NCBI GenBank assembly: GCA_000469685.2
Contig: LS997562.1
Span: 17,254,614-17,318,613, forward strand
DNA length: 64,000 nt
Origin: Haemonchus contortus
Lineage: Eukaryota; Nematoda; Chromadorea; Rhabditida; Trichostrongylidae
Direction: 5' to 3'
This document shows, piece after piece, positions 20,751 through 33,843 of the stretch. The translations under genes were made by a program, and so were the position numbers. Below the pieces are notes generated by a model. That model had not been told where the DNA came from. It saw nothing but the letters and a program-made list of their open reading frames with translations, and ran no database searches. Positions within the stretch are counted from its first letter, which is position 1; each line of letters starts with the position of its first letter.

Positions 20751-22154
20751 TTTGGCATGATTCTACTGTTGATTCTTTTGTTCCTGAATTTCTCACTTGC
20801 TCTACATTCGGCTACATTCCTTCGCACGCGGCGTTTCTCTCGCCGCCATGCGATAATTTCGTTGCAACTGCACTACACCCATGCATTCTGCCGTCTGGTG
20901 TCTGAGCTGCAGAGCAAAGCTCGGCGACTAACTTTCATAGTTGGCTTAACGAGGGGTGTGACTTTTTCATGATACGATCATCTCCGGCTCCTTATTGTGC
21001 CCTATCCACAACGTCTTTCGACCTCACACTGCCACACTATGTGGAGAACTCAAAAACTATTTTTATCGTAAACCGTGCCTCTGAGCGAAGATTACCAAGC
21101 AAAAACCTGTGATGAGAAAAAAATAAACTTCACATTTAATTATTCCTTTTCAAGTGTTAGTGCACTATTCCTGCTACAGCAGCCGTACGCCGCAATGGAA
21201 GTCTGCAAAGAGGGCTAACACTCATCTGCACTCTAGCCTCCCCCCCCCCCCCCCCCACCTCGAATTCATTCCGAATACATTCAGTACATTTCCACACGAT
21301 TTAGTAGACCGAAAGTAGTGGAACATTTGAAGCTTTGTAGTACACATACTGACAGGATTCTGAAGTGTTTACCTACAACATATTAAGACTGCTATCCGAT
21401 GTCGGTGAAAAATGAGAGAAGTGGCTTTAAATCTTACTCGAACGAGGACCCCTCACGAGGACCGGTATCCCTTTGAACGAAAGAAGAACGAGAAAACGGA
21501 GCTGGGAGCGGCGTGACTGACCGGTACGTGTTTGCACACCACACACACGCAGCGGCCATTGGACCGTTTTCAACCAGCTTTCAGCTGATTCGTCTTGTTG
21601 GACAATTTCTGATCAGCAATTTTTTTGGCGTTTTAGCGTTTCCGATAGTTTTCAGTTTTACAGCGTTTCAGTACCCCTCGCATGGTTGCAGACGGTAAAA
21701 TCCATTCAGCTTGTCAAGAGTTGTTCTCTTTCACCTATGAATAATTATAGATTGAATTTGCATTTCTTTAGGGCGGTCTTTGGAGCTCATAGGTCAGACG
21801 GTCTATGAATAATTATGCGTTTTCAGATAGAAAGAACGCCATAGAAATTGATGAAGAAGAAATTTTATCATTCCGTTGGGCACTTACTGGGTTGTCTCGT
21901 TTTATTCGTCATCGATGAACTTCTTCTCCACTAACACTTCCGTTTTTCAACTTACGGAGGTTGCCTCAAAAATTATCATTTCAATGGAACTATGGAACCG
22001 ATTGCCTTCCTTGTCTGACTTCCTCGACGTTGAGAATAAAATAGTGAGCGTACAAAGACATTCCATCTCTAGAAGGGTTCTTGCTGTAGCTGGCGTTTAC
22101 TCGAACTTGCTTTAGGTCATATGCTCGTTAGTGTACGGGATAAATAGCACAGTG
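20751..22154. other. No recognised gene; poly-C tract
   Basis: A C17 tract at 21240-21256 is the only clear landmark. Confidence 0.5.
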
Positions 22155-22232
22155 CCCGGAAAGCACAAGAGTGGGTTCCAGTCCTCTCCGGAGCCGATAT
22201 TTTGTCCATAAATCGTCATCCCCGTGAAACTA
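22155..22232 (+). repeat. Half copy of the 24.9-kb palindrome
   Basis: GCCCGGAAAGCACAAGAGTG... through ATATTTTGTCCATAAATCGT closely matches the loop and right arm of the palindrome at 24896-25039. The left arm is absent or unrecognisable here. Confidence 0.65.
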
Positions 22233-24895
22233 ACGCCACCGTCCGCAGAGCGAAGGGTCTACCTATGCTTTTACCCGTGGGCTTATCCCAAGCCGTTCCA
22301 TACGCTAAAGAGAGTTATTCAGTATTTCAAGCCAGCGCTGCATTCTATACCACCTCTGAGCGCTCTTTTTTTTTTTTTGAATTGTCCAAAATAGCATGCT
22401 TGTCTCCGAATTTTCACTTAGTTCTCTAGACTATCCATTCATCCAAAGTCTAATTCATAACTAGAAAACTGCATTTTTTCTCAGATTCAGTTCACTACTT
22501 GGGCTGCCCTCGCAGAGAAGGGTCAACTTTTCAATCTCATTTCGGCCCAAGTTGACGACTTTTCCTGAAGTAACTTTTTGATGCAAAATATAGCGCAAAA
22601 GATCTGAAGTTTTCTGGTCTCCTCGATATTCATCCTGGAAACCATGCCATGTCAGATTGATTGACGCTTCTTAGAGGGCTAAGAATAACTGCTTTTATAG
22701 CTTGGTCCCTAGTACATATTAGCTGTCAATGTTGTATTGAATGGCGATGGAGCTCCTTCATTCTGAACATAGTCCAATACTCTGTCAGCAGACGAAACGT
22801 CTTTCGGAGACGGGATGAGAGAGTAGCGATTTTCACGTCAAACTTTGGAGAAAACTCGTTTGCGCCTCCCTGTCATATTCATTTTACATGAGGTTCCTAA
22901 AAGTGCTTAAGAATAAGAAAAAACATCGTCTGCGTTTATCCACTCGTTTTTTAGTCCGGTTCATTACTTCCATAGTACTTCAATTGCCGAGCTTATATGC
23001 CTTCAACACCAAACTTGGAGAATCTTCATTCATTTTGGAAATTCGCAGAATTGGTTCTCAAAAAAGCGAGCCTATTGAATTGAATCCTGTTGAACATCGC
23101 TCCTACACGTATTCTTTTTGATCAGCTCTTAAGCTTCAGTCGTTTCTGGATATCAGTAAAGGTGATGAAGGTGTGGGCAGCAGTCAGCTCTCTCCCTTTG
23201 TTGGATCCCTTTTGTTGACAGTCTCAAAGTAGGCAAAAACATTGAGCGTATCTTAGACACTTGTCGGCCACCATTCTTCTTAGTCCGCTCAACGCACGTC
23301 ACTCGCCGTCGAGTGTTTCAGTTCTGTTCTTATTCACTGTGCCTACTTGCAAATCCTTGTATTCCCCATGATAAGACGAAATTTCCTCCTACGCCCTGAA
23401 CACACTACAGCTAATAAGTCACACTAAGGAAAATTTTCTGATTCCCGAATATACGCATAACAGATCACGCCTGATCTAGTCTATCCTTATTCAGTTATTC
23501 GAGAAATGCGAAAAAGGTGCTACTGAAATCACAAATTTTTCTGGGAAAAATGTTAGCTGACTTCAGATTTTCGAAGAGGTACGTACAGCCCCTCATTCGC
23601 TTGTCTCACCTCATTAGTAGCTTCATGTGAATAGTCCTAGACTCACTGCTTTTGTGGACAGCATGAATAAGTGTTTAGGGAATTGTAGACCAGGGAACAA
23701 CCTTATATCCAGATATGACCTTTTTATCGGGTACGATCGCTTTAGCGAGAGATAACCAAACCCTCCGTCCTTCTCAACCTTACTCTCGGGAACGCTAGCT
23801 AGGCATGTTAGGTGTGAGGTAGATTTAAAATGGATTTTTTATGTTGTTCAATCATTTTTTGTGTGATGAGCCCACACACTTGACCTCCGTTCAGAGTTGA
23901 ATCTGGGTATGTATTTTACTTTCTCAATGACTTGCGCGGTCATCCGTCAGAGCCGTAATTTGCACTATACACTGCACTAAACATATTAGCTGGTTTCTTT
24001 GTTATGATTATTTATGGAGCTTGCTCATAGTATTCTGACTGAGAGGTCTAGAACCAGTGCCCCAAAATTACTGGCATCGATCACTGTTATGTGTTTCAAA
24101 CCTTCGAGCTGAGAAGGACAATGGAATTTATATACGCATTTGGTCACTGTGTGCTACAAAAAGTACACACAATCGTTTCAAAATATCCTACCGGACCACG
24201 GATACAGACTCAAAGTCTGCTCTGGAACTCCTTGCATGTTACATGAAGGTATCCCCCTCCCTAACCGTTGTTGAGTTTAGCTCTTAAAGACACCAGATCG
24301 GGATGGCGAACCTGACAGGCTTCGCTTCCAATATGGGACCGCATGGAAATACGAAATGGGTCAAGACCTAGCGAGCAATTTGTCAATTTTCAGACTGTAC
24401 CGAACCGGTGAAACTAGCTGGGTCTCACTATTGCACGAAGCTAACTCTCTTAACCATCATCTTATATTAACAACTGTTTCGTGAAAGGTAGCACTTTCGA
24501 TGTCCCTTGCCAGAACATGATCGTTCTGTTTGTTGAGCATTAGTTCTCACCGTGAAAATTTTTTCGTTGGAGAAAACGATGGAAGAATATGTTTCTCTGC
24601 AGAAGCAAGGCAACAACTTTCTGCACTTTTTGCCGCTATATCATCTGTTGTCATAAGGAATGAAAGGCATTCCTGCATACGATAGGGATGACAATAAAGC
24701 CTTTCTTATACAATCTGCCATATCGGCAACTTCAGTAGATCTACTTCCGTTGCGATCCTTCTGTTGGATCCCTCAGTATCAAGATCGAATCGCGAACGGG
24801 TTACTTCAATGGTACCTATTTAGAAACACTATCCTTCCTTTTTTGACTTGATGTTTTGTTAACTGTTGTTTTAGCGGAGCGGTGCGCGAAGCGAA
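22233..24895. other. No recognised feature
   Basis: No coding, RNA or transposon signature was seen. Confidence 0.5.
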
Positions 24896-25039
24896 AGTCT
24901 CACAAGGTTGGCGATTTATAGAAAAAACTTCAGTCTCGGACGGGACTCGAACTCGTACTTGTGCCCGGAAAGCACAAGTGTGGTTCGAGTCTCGTCCGAG
25001 ACCAGAGTTTTGTCCATATATCGTCAACCTTGTGAGACT
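24896..25039. repeat. Palindrome with tRNA-like B-box arms
   Basis: Arms 24896-24964 and 24972-25039 are imperfect reverse complements (AGTCTCACAAGGTTG... against ...CAACCTTGTGAGACT) with the 7-base loop CCGGAAA. Each arm contains GGTTCGAGTC or its complement, resembling a polymerase III B box, but no complete tRNA fold is present. It is probably a foldback element. Confidence 0.75.
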
Positions 25040-26289
25040 ATCCTTTCTATCTCTTCCGGATTTGCTTTTCATTGATCTTGCTTTTCTGTATAGTTTAATA
25101 GCATCTCTTCAGTCATCATTGGAATCACAAATAACTTCACGAATGTACTTTCGCTTCGTGCATGCGAATTGTCGCGAGTGACACTGATCGAGCCTCCATC
25201 ATCTTAGAGACATTATGAGTCTTATTGTTGATCATGCCAATAGTAGAAAAACCTAATCGTGCAACTAATAGTGGCGTATGAAAAGAAATTCTAATGATTT
25301 GAGAGATGTTTCTGAATTTTGGCGCCCATATTTTCAGGGGGACCCGGTAATTCTATTGCTCTAGGACCTCTGTGGGGGATGTGATGGGAGGAACATAGCG
25401 CATCCCACTCATTTGTTTATTAACCCTTTGACAGCAATGCACTTTTGGACTTGATGCACCCATGGGATCACGCCTTTTCCTTCATGCGCGATGGTGATTG
25501 CCGCCCATCGGTAGGTGTCATTGTTTAGGTGAAGGTTCCTCCGCCGGCTCGTATAATAGAATAGTCAAGATCTTATTTCATCAACTATATATATCAACAG
25601 CTTGGAAATGGAGTTCCGGTTTGAAAGCAATGTAGGATAGAATTGTGAAATTAATGTAGGAATTGGTACAAAACCAAAGGCTCTTAGAAGATCAATTTGT
25701 GATTTGCGACTACCATGCTGAGGCCAGCCGGGTGCCGACGACCGGTGGGTGCCGTTGTCGTCAAAGGGCTAGCGCGGGCGGTTTTACAAGAGCAAATTTG
25801 CGGCTTCCAGTTAGCTGGGATCACATTGCAGAGGAATCTCGGTAACTAGACTTCAATAACTCTATTGCAAGTTTTCGACAGTACAATGTCATTGAAATGT
25901 TTCCACTAGAGAACACTACATACATCATCGAATTCGGAAAGTTGACCGGCATAGTCATCCTATGGTGCGGCAATTAACGACAACCAGGCAATTGACCGAA
26001 CACGCACGTCATCGTCACATTTCACCGATCCAGTGCAAACTCATTGAATGACGTGATGACGATCAGCACAACCTGTGTACTGTGATTTTGCGAGACTTTC
26101 ATACTGAATTTTCAACAGTCTTCGCAGAGTGAGAATTTGCAAAGTCTCAATGTTAACTGATCTTTTCTGGGATGCTCCTCCGCTTCCACTCAGGATCGTA
26201 GTGGCATTTTGAATGCAATGTGGCCCATAAACTAAAATGCATTATGGTAGCTAACCGATGTGCAACTTAGTGTTTTGTTCTTCCCTTAA
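25040..26289. other. No recognised feature
   Basis: Nothing recognised apart from the TTAA at 26286-26289 that borders the next element. Confidence 0.45.
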
Positions 26290-26440
26290 AGGCACTGTTC
26301 GCGATGATTTAATGGGCGGGTTTGTCGATGACGTGTTCCCCTCTCATTCGATGTCACGTCAGACAGTCTGACATGGCGTCGAATGAGAGGCGGACACGTC
26401 ATCGACACACCCGCCCATTGAACCATCGCGAACAGTGCCT
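26290..26440. mobile_element. Foldback MITE with TTAA on both sides
   Basis: The 151-bp element runs from AGGCACTGTTCGCGATG to its complement. Arms of about 65 bp (ATGGGCGGG..., TCGATGACGTG...) pair with few mismatches around a short centre (GTCAGACAGTCTGAC). TTAA lies directly at both ends (26286-26289, 26441-26444), the target preference of piggyBac-type elements. No coding capacity. Confidence 0.85.
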
Positions 26441-26521
26441 TTAAACGAATCCAGTACAAAACAAGTGATCCCGTAGAAACGGTAAGTTTGTTTTTCCTGG
26501 AAGAGTGTCGCATCGACACTC

Positions 26522-26566
26522 GATCCCCGGACTGTGCGGGGGTACAACCCGCACAGTCCGGGGATC
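26522..26566. repeat. Perfect 19-bp hairpin
   Basis: GATCCCCGGACTGTGCGGG at 26522-26540 pairs without mismatch with 26548-26566 across the loop GGTACAA. It is much more GC-rich than its surroundings. Function unknown. Confidence 0.9.
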
Positions 26567-29500
26567 CAAGATAGTACAACCCACCGGCCGTTGCGACACC
26601 CCACCCTAATTATGATTTCTAGATATATTTGAAATGGCGTGTCATCAGAGCCTGAAAGCCAGATTGTCTTTTGGAAGATGAATTCTTTTGGCACTAGAGT
26701 TTAACAACATTCATCATTTTGTCTATCCGTCAGATGTCCAGAGCGCATGGATCTCCTGCTAATTAGCGAACTTTCTCATTGTAACGTGGCTAACAGAAGA
26801 GCCATGGATGTTTCGGAATGCCCGAGACCGAAGATGACAGCGTAGCGCCGGAACTTGGGGGTTACAGAAAGTCTACCTGCCTCGCTTAAAAGAGTCTGTA
26901 ATCATTGCACAACGCTTCAAGCCTATAATTAGATCATTCCTCAGACTTCAGCTGTCCCAATTCGGTCCGATGACAGAGTGACAGCTGCAGTGAGCGAGTG
27001 ATTAATGATGGGACGCCCGAAACATCCGCTCGACCACGCCTTCGTCACCACGTTTGCCCACTCCCGCTGTTCACATCACTCTCAACACGGATACTTCAAA
27101 TCCGTTCTGTGAAATCAATAAACTGCGGAAGAGTCTCTGAGCTGGTGTTGTGTTAGGCCGAATTCTTTGTGGCAGGGGCTATTCACCAATATATCAATTC
27201 ATTTGCCTTTAATTCATTGCTAGCAATTTTTCTCAGAGCGTTGCTTTGATGAAATCAGATGGAATTCCCTTTACTGCCGAGCATCCGGAAAACTTTTCGA
27301 AGAAAAAAAAAACATCTGTCGATTCTTGTTAATCACTTCGATTGTAGCTTGAGCCTGATGGATCTCCATCCAAATAAAGCTTAGTGATAAACCTCGTCAT
27401 TGTCCGACCAGAATGGCAGCCTTCGGCACACGCTGCTGCTACTGCCACTTCTCTTCCGTTTCTCGAATAAATATCTAAAGTCTATAAACTGCGAATTTTG
27501 AATGGACCGCGACATATTGAAAAGCTGGCAGACCTGTATGCGACAAATCTTTGATAATTAGTGGATTTTTCTCAAAACCTTCTTCTAAATTGTGCTAGTC
27601 TAGCATGCTTAAAGTCGCGATTTCAAGAATTTTCTATCTCAGAACATCTAGCATCTAGTTGGAATACTTTCTGGCTTGCAGCGTTTCTCCATGAAAACCT
27701 AAGGGCGTCCCAAAGGAATTGGTCAATAAAAGGGAATTCTTCGAAACCACCTCTCCACGCACATCAATTTCGGTCTCACTAGGTGACAGTGATGCTTGAG
27801 AAATTCTAGTCAGCGGCTGAGCTTCGTCTATTTTCAGGGTTCCTATATCAGTTTAATTTGTTTTTGAGTCTGAATAGGCCTTAGTTTTGAGTCAGGAGAG
27901 TGGGCATGTATCTACCGCCTTCATTTGATATCTGCCGTCCGTCCCTACCGAAGATTATCTTTGGTCTATCGCTAACGCCGTTATTGAAATTTGCAATGAA
28001 GAATGGACAAGTTGCAACAGGGGTTTCTTTATTATTAAGGTTCCTAATATATGCTTTCCGCAGTTTGTCATCAAGACCTCAGAGGCAGTGTTCACGATGA
28101 TTTTGAGATACCCTTTTTAGATCGACGAGCGGAAGTACCGGTTGGGAATAGTGTATCGGTGGTGGAAGAAGCGAGAAATTCGCCGATTTGTGAAAATCAA
28201 GGAAACTAGGAAAGGGAAAGGAATCACCATATCAAAACACAAAACTGACAAGCATTATTCGCTAAGTCTGAAGGTAAAGGCTCTCCCACGGAATCACGCG
28301 TACTCGCTTGGGAATAAGCTCACAGAGGTCGTTTGCAGCATAAAAGACTAACCCAGAACGTCGTTTCGGCTTTGCATGGTTTCAAGGCTAGGGATATGTT
28401 ACTTTAATGTCGCCTTATGTTATCTAATGTAGCATATGCGCCGATGAGTAATGGAGAACTCACGGCTATCGATGATTTGCAGAATATCTCCAAATGAATA
28501 CTTCCTAGCTATTTTGTAATTTTTGTGGCATCATATGATGTATGAATATATGTGTCATAACTTTTCTTGAAAGAAACCGAGTGTCTTTCTCGAGTAGTCG
28601 AAAGTGTTCGGCGAATTGCGTGTACTGCTAATACATTACTGTGATACCTTTCATGACTCAGCCGTTGGTGAGAAACGAAACTTGATTGGATCTTAAAACA
28701 TTGCGTGTTCGAGCGGTAATCTTATCACCCCAGGACCCGACTAATGCTGCTGAATCATACTGTTGAACTTTACCTTATTTCGTGACTTGAGTGTGCGTGT
28801 ATGCGAGGGACGCCTTCAAGGGAACCAATCAGTTTTCGCGTGTCTCATATAAGATTCTTGATGTGTTTCTGAATTTGACTAACTTTTCTTGAATCCTATG
28901 TGTGCCAGCTCTAAATTTTTTTATAGCAAGAGATCGATCGACGATGCCTGTAGGTGTACTGTCCTGGTTGCGGGATGATGATGAGTTGTGTTTCATTGTT
29001 TTCTGTAGCAAACAACAACCATAACAACCGTAAAATGGGCAGCACCTAGAAGAATTTTGGAAAGACGACACATCTAAAGTAGCTGCATGTACCTGATGAC
29101 GTGACGTTTGTTCGAAAGCGGCTGAGCCGTTAAAGTCGCAGTTCAAAGTTTGAAAATTGTTTCTGTTGAGATTTCTCCCTGGTATGGTCCTGTGACCCCA
29201 AAGAGGAGCACAAAGGACCGGTCGAAAAGCGGCTTAGGCAGATCGAAGCAAGGGCCAAAATTGGCTAATTCGGCGTGCACACCTGGGGGCGGACGGGTTT
29301 TCACGAAGTTGTCGAGGTTGTAGAGCTTGCACCATTCGTAACATTGGACACGGGCAGCTTTCCGTAGCACGCTATACGCAATGGCATACACATTTGCACA
29401 GCTCGTCCAATTACCTCTACCGTGCAACTTTTGCCTTCACATTCTCTTCCATCCCCTTTTTTACTACTTTTTTGAATTATGACACATATTTCCCTATTTT

Positions 29501-31720
29501 TGTCGATTTTTGCATTTTCTTCTTTATATTTGCCCTATTCTAGACTCTCCCTTCCCTTATTCGTCTCAAGCCATACACTACAAGAAATCGATGATTGTGC
29601 CTTTACGATTAGCTATAAATTATAGATCTTCAGTGCAATTGTGAGAAATCGAAAAGGAGGAAGTTGCGATGAGCAGTTGTACCGATATCGATTTGTATAT
29701 ATGTAGGTCTGAAACCGATAACGGGTTCCAAGACTGCCATCCATACCTAGCAACGATTCTTGGGCCCAGTTATGACTCGATTCTTCAGAAGACCTCTGAT
29801 GTGTACTACCTCCGACAAGTGCGAGAACAGTGGCAGTGAGGAGTCTGTCTCTGCGTTACTTCCCTTAAACTGCCAGTCCTTCACTTTCTCAACGTCTTGT
29901 AGACTTCTCAGAAGTATGGCGATTTCCCAATTCAGCAAACTGAAGTAACAAGCGAGGTGGGAGTCAACTAATCTCAAAAGTGCTAGTAGAGGCTAGTAAA
30001 TTCTTTCTGAGAATGCACTAGAAAAATTCATGGTGACTCCTGCCCAAATCAACTGGAAGAGCTCATCGCAATCTCGATCAAAAACTGGTGTTCATCTAGC
30101 AGTTCCTTCCCTCATCAAAGTCTTTCTGGTTTTATCCTTCGCTAGTTTGTTTTGTTTCTTCAACCTCGTCAATACAGCTGAGGAAAATCCATGCCCCCGA
30201 AAGTGCTCCCCATTTCACACTTCCGGGAGAGTGAGCATCAATGGATACGGCTCTAAATGTTATATTAGCTGGAACAAGAGTATAAACACTGCATGTTCGC
30301 AGTTCAACTTGTACATTTCGAATTCGAGAATTCTCATGAAGTCAACTTCATGAAAACCTTCACAAATGGTTGTTTTGAAGTGCTTCCGCATAACGCCTAG
30401 CAGTGTACACCGTCGGGCTTCAAAATGTCAACACGCAGTAATTTGAGGCTCGGCAAAAAAAAACATCTGTTCACGTCGCTGATAGTGGCTTTTATTTTAG
30501 TTCTCGTTGTTTTAGTGTGCGACATTCGATATATATCATATTGAATACTGTCTTTTCAATCTTGTACTGTTTTTACTCGCCACATTCCTTTTTTTCATCT
30601 CTTTTCATCATAATTACCAACTACAATGTCATCGATCGATCAAAGTGCTATAAAACAACCAAAATCCATTCAACGTGCGTTTTCCAAGAAAAAATCTCAG
30701 GGCTAATACTGAATGAACCATGAATATGGGCATCGCCTTTTTTTTTGCTTCGAGTTTTCAATCAAATGCTTTTCGAACGTCTTTTTTTCTCTCGAAACCG
30801 GGATTGAGTGACAAACACTGCTGACAATTGCTCAGACAATAAATCACAACAACCACCTCTGTTGAAATTCCTATCGATTCATGCCGCCATTTACTCGAGC
30901 TACTGATCGTTCTCAGTCGCCTATTAAGACCTCATTTTAATGAACGCCTGATACCTCCTTTTTTTCTCGTTTTTTCGAGGATTGAAGCACTCAGGACTGA
31001 AAGGCTACGAGTTCCCAAATTTGTGTTTTTTGTGGGACCCGCATGCTTCACATCAAGGAGTGGTGGTTCTTATGCGAAAGCAAAGCAGCACGAGGACGAT
31101 ATTGATGAGTAGTATTAGTTTTTTTGGCACATCCAACGTCAGTGGGTGAACGCGGGTCTCTACGTTGAAGAAACATCCTTATCGCTGCTTTCCCCTTCTA
31201 GCAGCGTCAACATTGCTTGGCACTGTAACCTGCATCAACACTTCTCTCCAATACAGCTCAATCTGCTTTTCAAGTTGCCAACTACCATACACGCTTTTCT
31301 GCCGTCTCTCCTAAAGATGCCCTTTCGATGCTAGGGCCATTAGGTCCTATTGGTGCTGGAATTTTTCATAGATGCCATTTTCTTGAGAACCATGTCTAGG
31401 GGAAGCATCTGTGTGATTCGTGACTTCTCATTTTCAAGTATTTTCACATCTGGTAGTTCTACCACTTTGAAGCATGCACTGCACTTATTTTTGCCTCTAT
31501 GGGCCTAATCAGCGGACCTTGTCAAGTGCACTTGCACGCGAAGTGAAGAATCGCCAAATGTTCTATTCAGTCAGGATTCATCTATCATTTTTCATACTCC
31601 GCCATCCATTTTAAAATGAATGATGGTGTCATGTGCTTTTTACTCCCTTCAAACGTTATTTGTCAATGCCAAATTACGGTGGATTGACAAATGTATGTAA
31701 TTCCTAACGAAGGTCCAGAT
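26567..31720. other. No gene supported
   Basis: Only unsupported frames occur. Two adjacent minus-strand frames (29146-28829 and 29427-29143) and one plus frame (30030-30353, with a hydrophobic stretch followed by cysteines) are longer than average but match no family I recognise. A MITE-like end (GAGGCAGTGTTCACGATGAT) lies at ~28080-28110. Confidence 0.4.
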
Positions 31721-31721
31721 T

Positions 31722-31845
31722 TGGTGCAGTGCCAAGTGGCGCACTGTCTTACCACAAGACCCGGCGGTCGAGAATAAGAGAATACGTATTCAATACGCCA
31801 TTACGATTTTGAATGGAGGCGAATGAAGGCGCATCTCAAAACGGG
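31722..31845 (+). repeat. SINE fragment (tRNA-derived family)
   Basis: GTGGCGCACTGTCTTACCAC resembles the A-box region. The tail ATACG.ATTCAATACGCCATTA and TTTTGAATGGAGGCGAATG match the tail of the SINE at 35640-35960. Confidence 0.5.
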
Positions 31846-32284
31846 ATCCAGTAATGCCAAAATTTTAACCCAGGTTTCCAAGTGAATAACTGAGCCAATT
31901 TGAAAGTACCAATAGAGGTATTCAAAATGTCGTTTTCAACTTCCCCAACGACATCCCCTGATTCGTAAGCATTCAACTGAACTCCAGAACCTGGCGCAGT
32001 TCATGTTAATTTTATGCATCGTTAGAGGGTCCAAAGACGGAAGCGTTGATGCAGAATAGTTCCCCAATGATAAAGAAAATCAGAGCAAAGGATGCATAAT
32101 CAAGTTTTTTGGCATCAATCAGTCCTGTGATCATTCCAGCTGTAGATGTGCTAAATTTTAGTGGCGTTTTGAGGATGTACATGGATGTCCTTGATGCTCA
32201 GGCGATGTACATGTCAGAACTTTTGTCCGCCTGATAGGTTTACTGGCAAAAACGACTCTCGAAAATGGAAGGTTTATTCGGGAG

Positions 32285-32385
32285 CCAATCACCTTTCATT
32301 GAAAGCCTTTGTCGGCAGTGGCGTTTGTAGTGGCATCAAACCCTTATTGTGAGCTACCTGGGCTCCTTTTCGGCTTGTCCACCTT
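32285..32385 (+). repeat. Left copy of a direct repeat flanking the Tc1-like element
   Basis: AGCCTTTGTCGGCA...CCCTTATTGTGAGCTACCTGGGCTCCTTTTCGGCTTGTCCA resembles 34240-34345 (GCCTTTGCCGACATTCG...CCCTTATTGAGAGCTATC). The repeat lies in the same orientation on both sides of the transposon. Confidence 0.6.
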
Positions 32386-32946
32386 TCCAATGCAAAGTGG
32401 GGTACTTTCGTAGTCAATATAATCAGCTAATGATCCTCTGGTTCACACCCCTTTTCGTTTTTGCAGAAATCAAGAAATGATTCATTTCAAGCAGATATTA
32501 CGGGTTCACTCAATGCTCCGGAGATCGGCTCCCGATCAGGACATCCATCCTTCGAGAGCTTTTGCTACGAAAATACTGCACATTGCATTATGGAGGTCTG
32601 TCCCATTGGCAAAGCTTCTACAGTGTGTTTCAAAAGTATGTGCACACCCAACATTTTGCTTTTTTGGGAAAACCATTGCTTTCTGTAACCTGTGACCTTC
32701 ACCATTCAATTCCTTGTGTGCGATAACCTACGAACACTTTCTCTGAGAAAACATTGTAGTTGCTAACATAATTTTTTATTAAAGAAAAATTTCTCCTTTG
32801 TTTCAAAAGTATGTGCACACTTAGCAAAAGAACAAAAATATAACCGAGATCAGGAATCAATAGGGTCACCTAAATTTCTGTAGAGGTTATCGACTACGAG
32901 GAATCGTTTGAGAATGGTCTCGTTACGGTAGATTCTTTAGTTACCT

Positions 32947-33530
32947 TTGAAAAGAAAAATTTTGAGTGTGCACATACTTTTTGAACGGCGACTGGGCCGC
33001 TCTTTTTCATACATCGCTAGATTCACTCGAGACTCTGGCAGCTATCGCTCACATCCTTTTCCTGGCCGTCCACGTATTTTGACTGCTCAGGACAACAGGA
33101 GAATAGCCCGTCTTGTGGCGAATACTTCTTCGTCTGTGAGTCAGATCCGAGCTCAGATGGGTTTATCAGTCTCGCGTACGACCGTTTGGCGCTCAATCCG
33201 CTCTGATGAGTATATCACACGAGAGACGATGAAAAGGGCTGCTCGTCTCAGTACTCGTCACAAGCTGACAAGGCTGGAGTTTGCTCGTAGAAAAATGGCA
33301 ACATCATGGAAAAAGGCACGGTTGTTCGAGAATTTCCAGGATTTTCCTACCTTTAGAATAAACAACGTGTTGTACACATTTTGTTCTTAGGTGATCTTCT
33401 ATGATGAAAAGAAGTTCAATGTAGATGGGCCGGATGGATTTCATCATTACTATGGGGACCTTCACCGGAATTCACTTTTGTTTTCGAGAAGGAATTTCGG
33501 AGAAGGCTCTTTGTTGGTCTGCGCGATCAA
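32947..33530 (+). pseudogene. 5' half of a Tc1-like transposase
   Basis: The frame encodes a bipartite helix-turn-helix DNA-binding region: GRSFSYIARFTRDSGSYR, then GRPRILTAQDNRRIARLV and VSQIRAQMGLSVSRTTVWRS. The catalytic start VIFYDEKKFNVDGPDGFHHYY follows from 33391; its Asp would be the first of the DDE triad. A ~75-bp gap (33316-33390, GC...AG) between SWKK and VIFYDE could be a small intron. The remaining catalytic residues are missing because the sequence turns into the inverted arm at about 33525. Confidence 0.75.
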
Positions 33531-33843
33531 TTTCCAGCTTTGTCAGCTTGTGCCGACTACTGAGTCGAGTAGCCTTCTTCATGGTCTCTCGTGTGATATA
33601 CTCATCAGAGCGGATAGAGCGCCAAACGGTCACACGCGAGACTGGTAAACCCATCTGAGGTCGGATCTGGCTCACAGACAAAGAAGTATTCGCCACAAGA
33701 CGAGCTTTTCTCCTGTTGACTTGAGCCATCAAAATACGTGGACGGCCAGGAAAAGGTTGTGGGCGATAGCTGCCAGGGTCTCGAGTGAATCTAGCAATGT
33801 ATGAAAAAGAGCGGCCCAGTTGCCATTCCGAAAGTGTGTGCAC
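33472..33843 (-). pseudogene. Second, inverted copy of the Tc1 transposase N-terminus
   Basis: The minus strand repeats the same DNA-binding region (LGRSFSYIARFTRDPGSYRP, then PRILMAQVNRRKARLV and SVSQIRPQMGLPVSRVTV) with about 10% amino-acid differences from the left arm. It runs out at the central junction after KLTKLEIDRAD. Confidence 0.75.

Noticed and set aside
28829..29427. Two adjacent minus-strand frames
   Set aside because: I considered an N-terminal piece of a Penelope-like element, but no diagnostic motif is present; left unassigned.
30030..30353. Frame with a hydrophobic segment then cysteines, like a secreted peptide
   Set aside because: The hydrophobic stretch is internal, cysteine spacing matches no known family, and there is no supporting splice structure.
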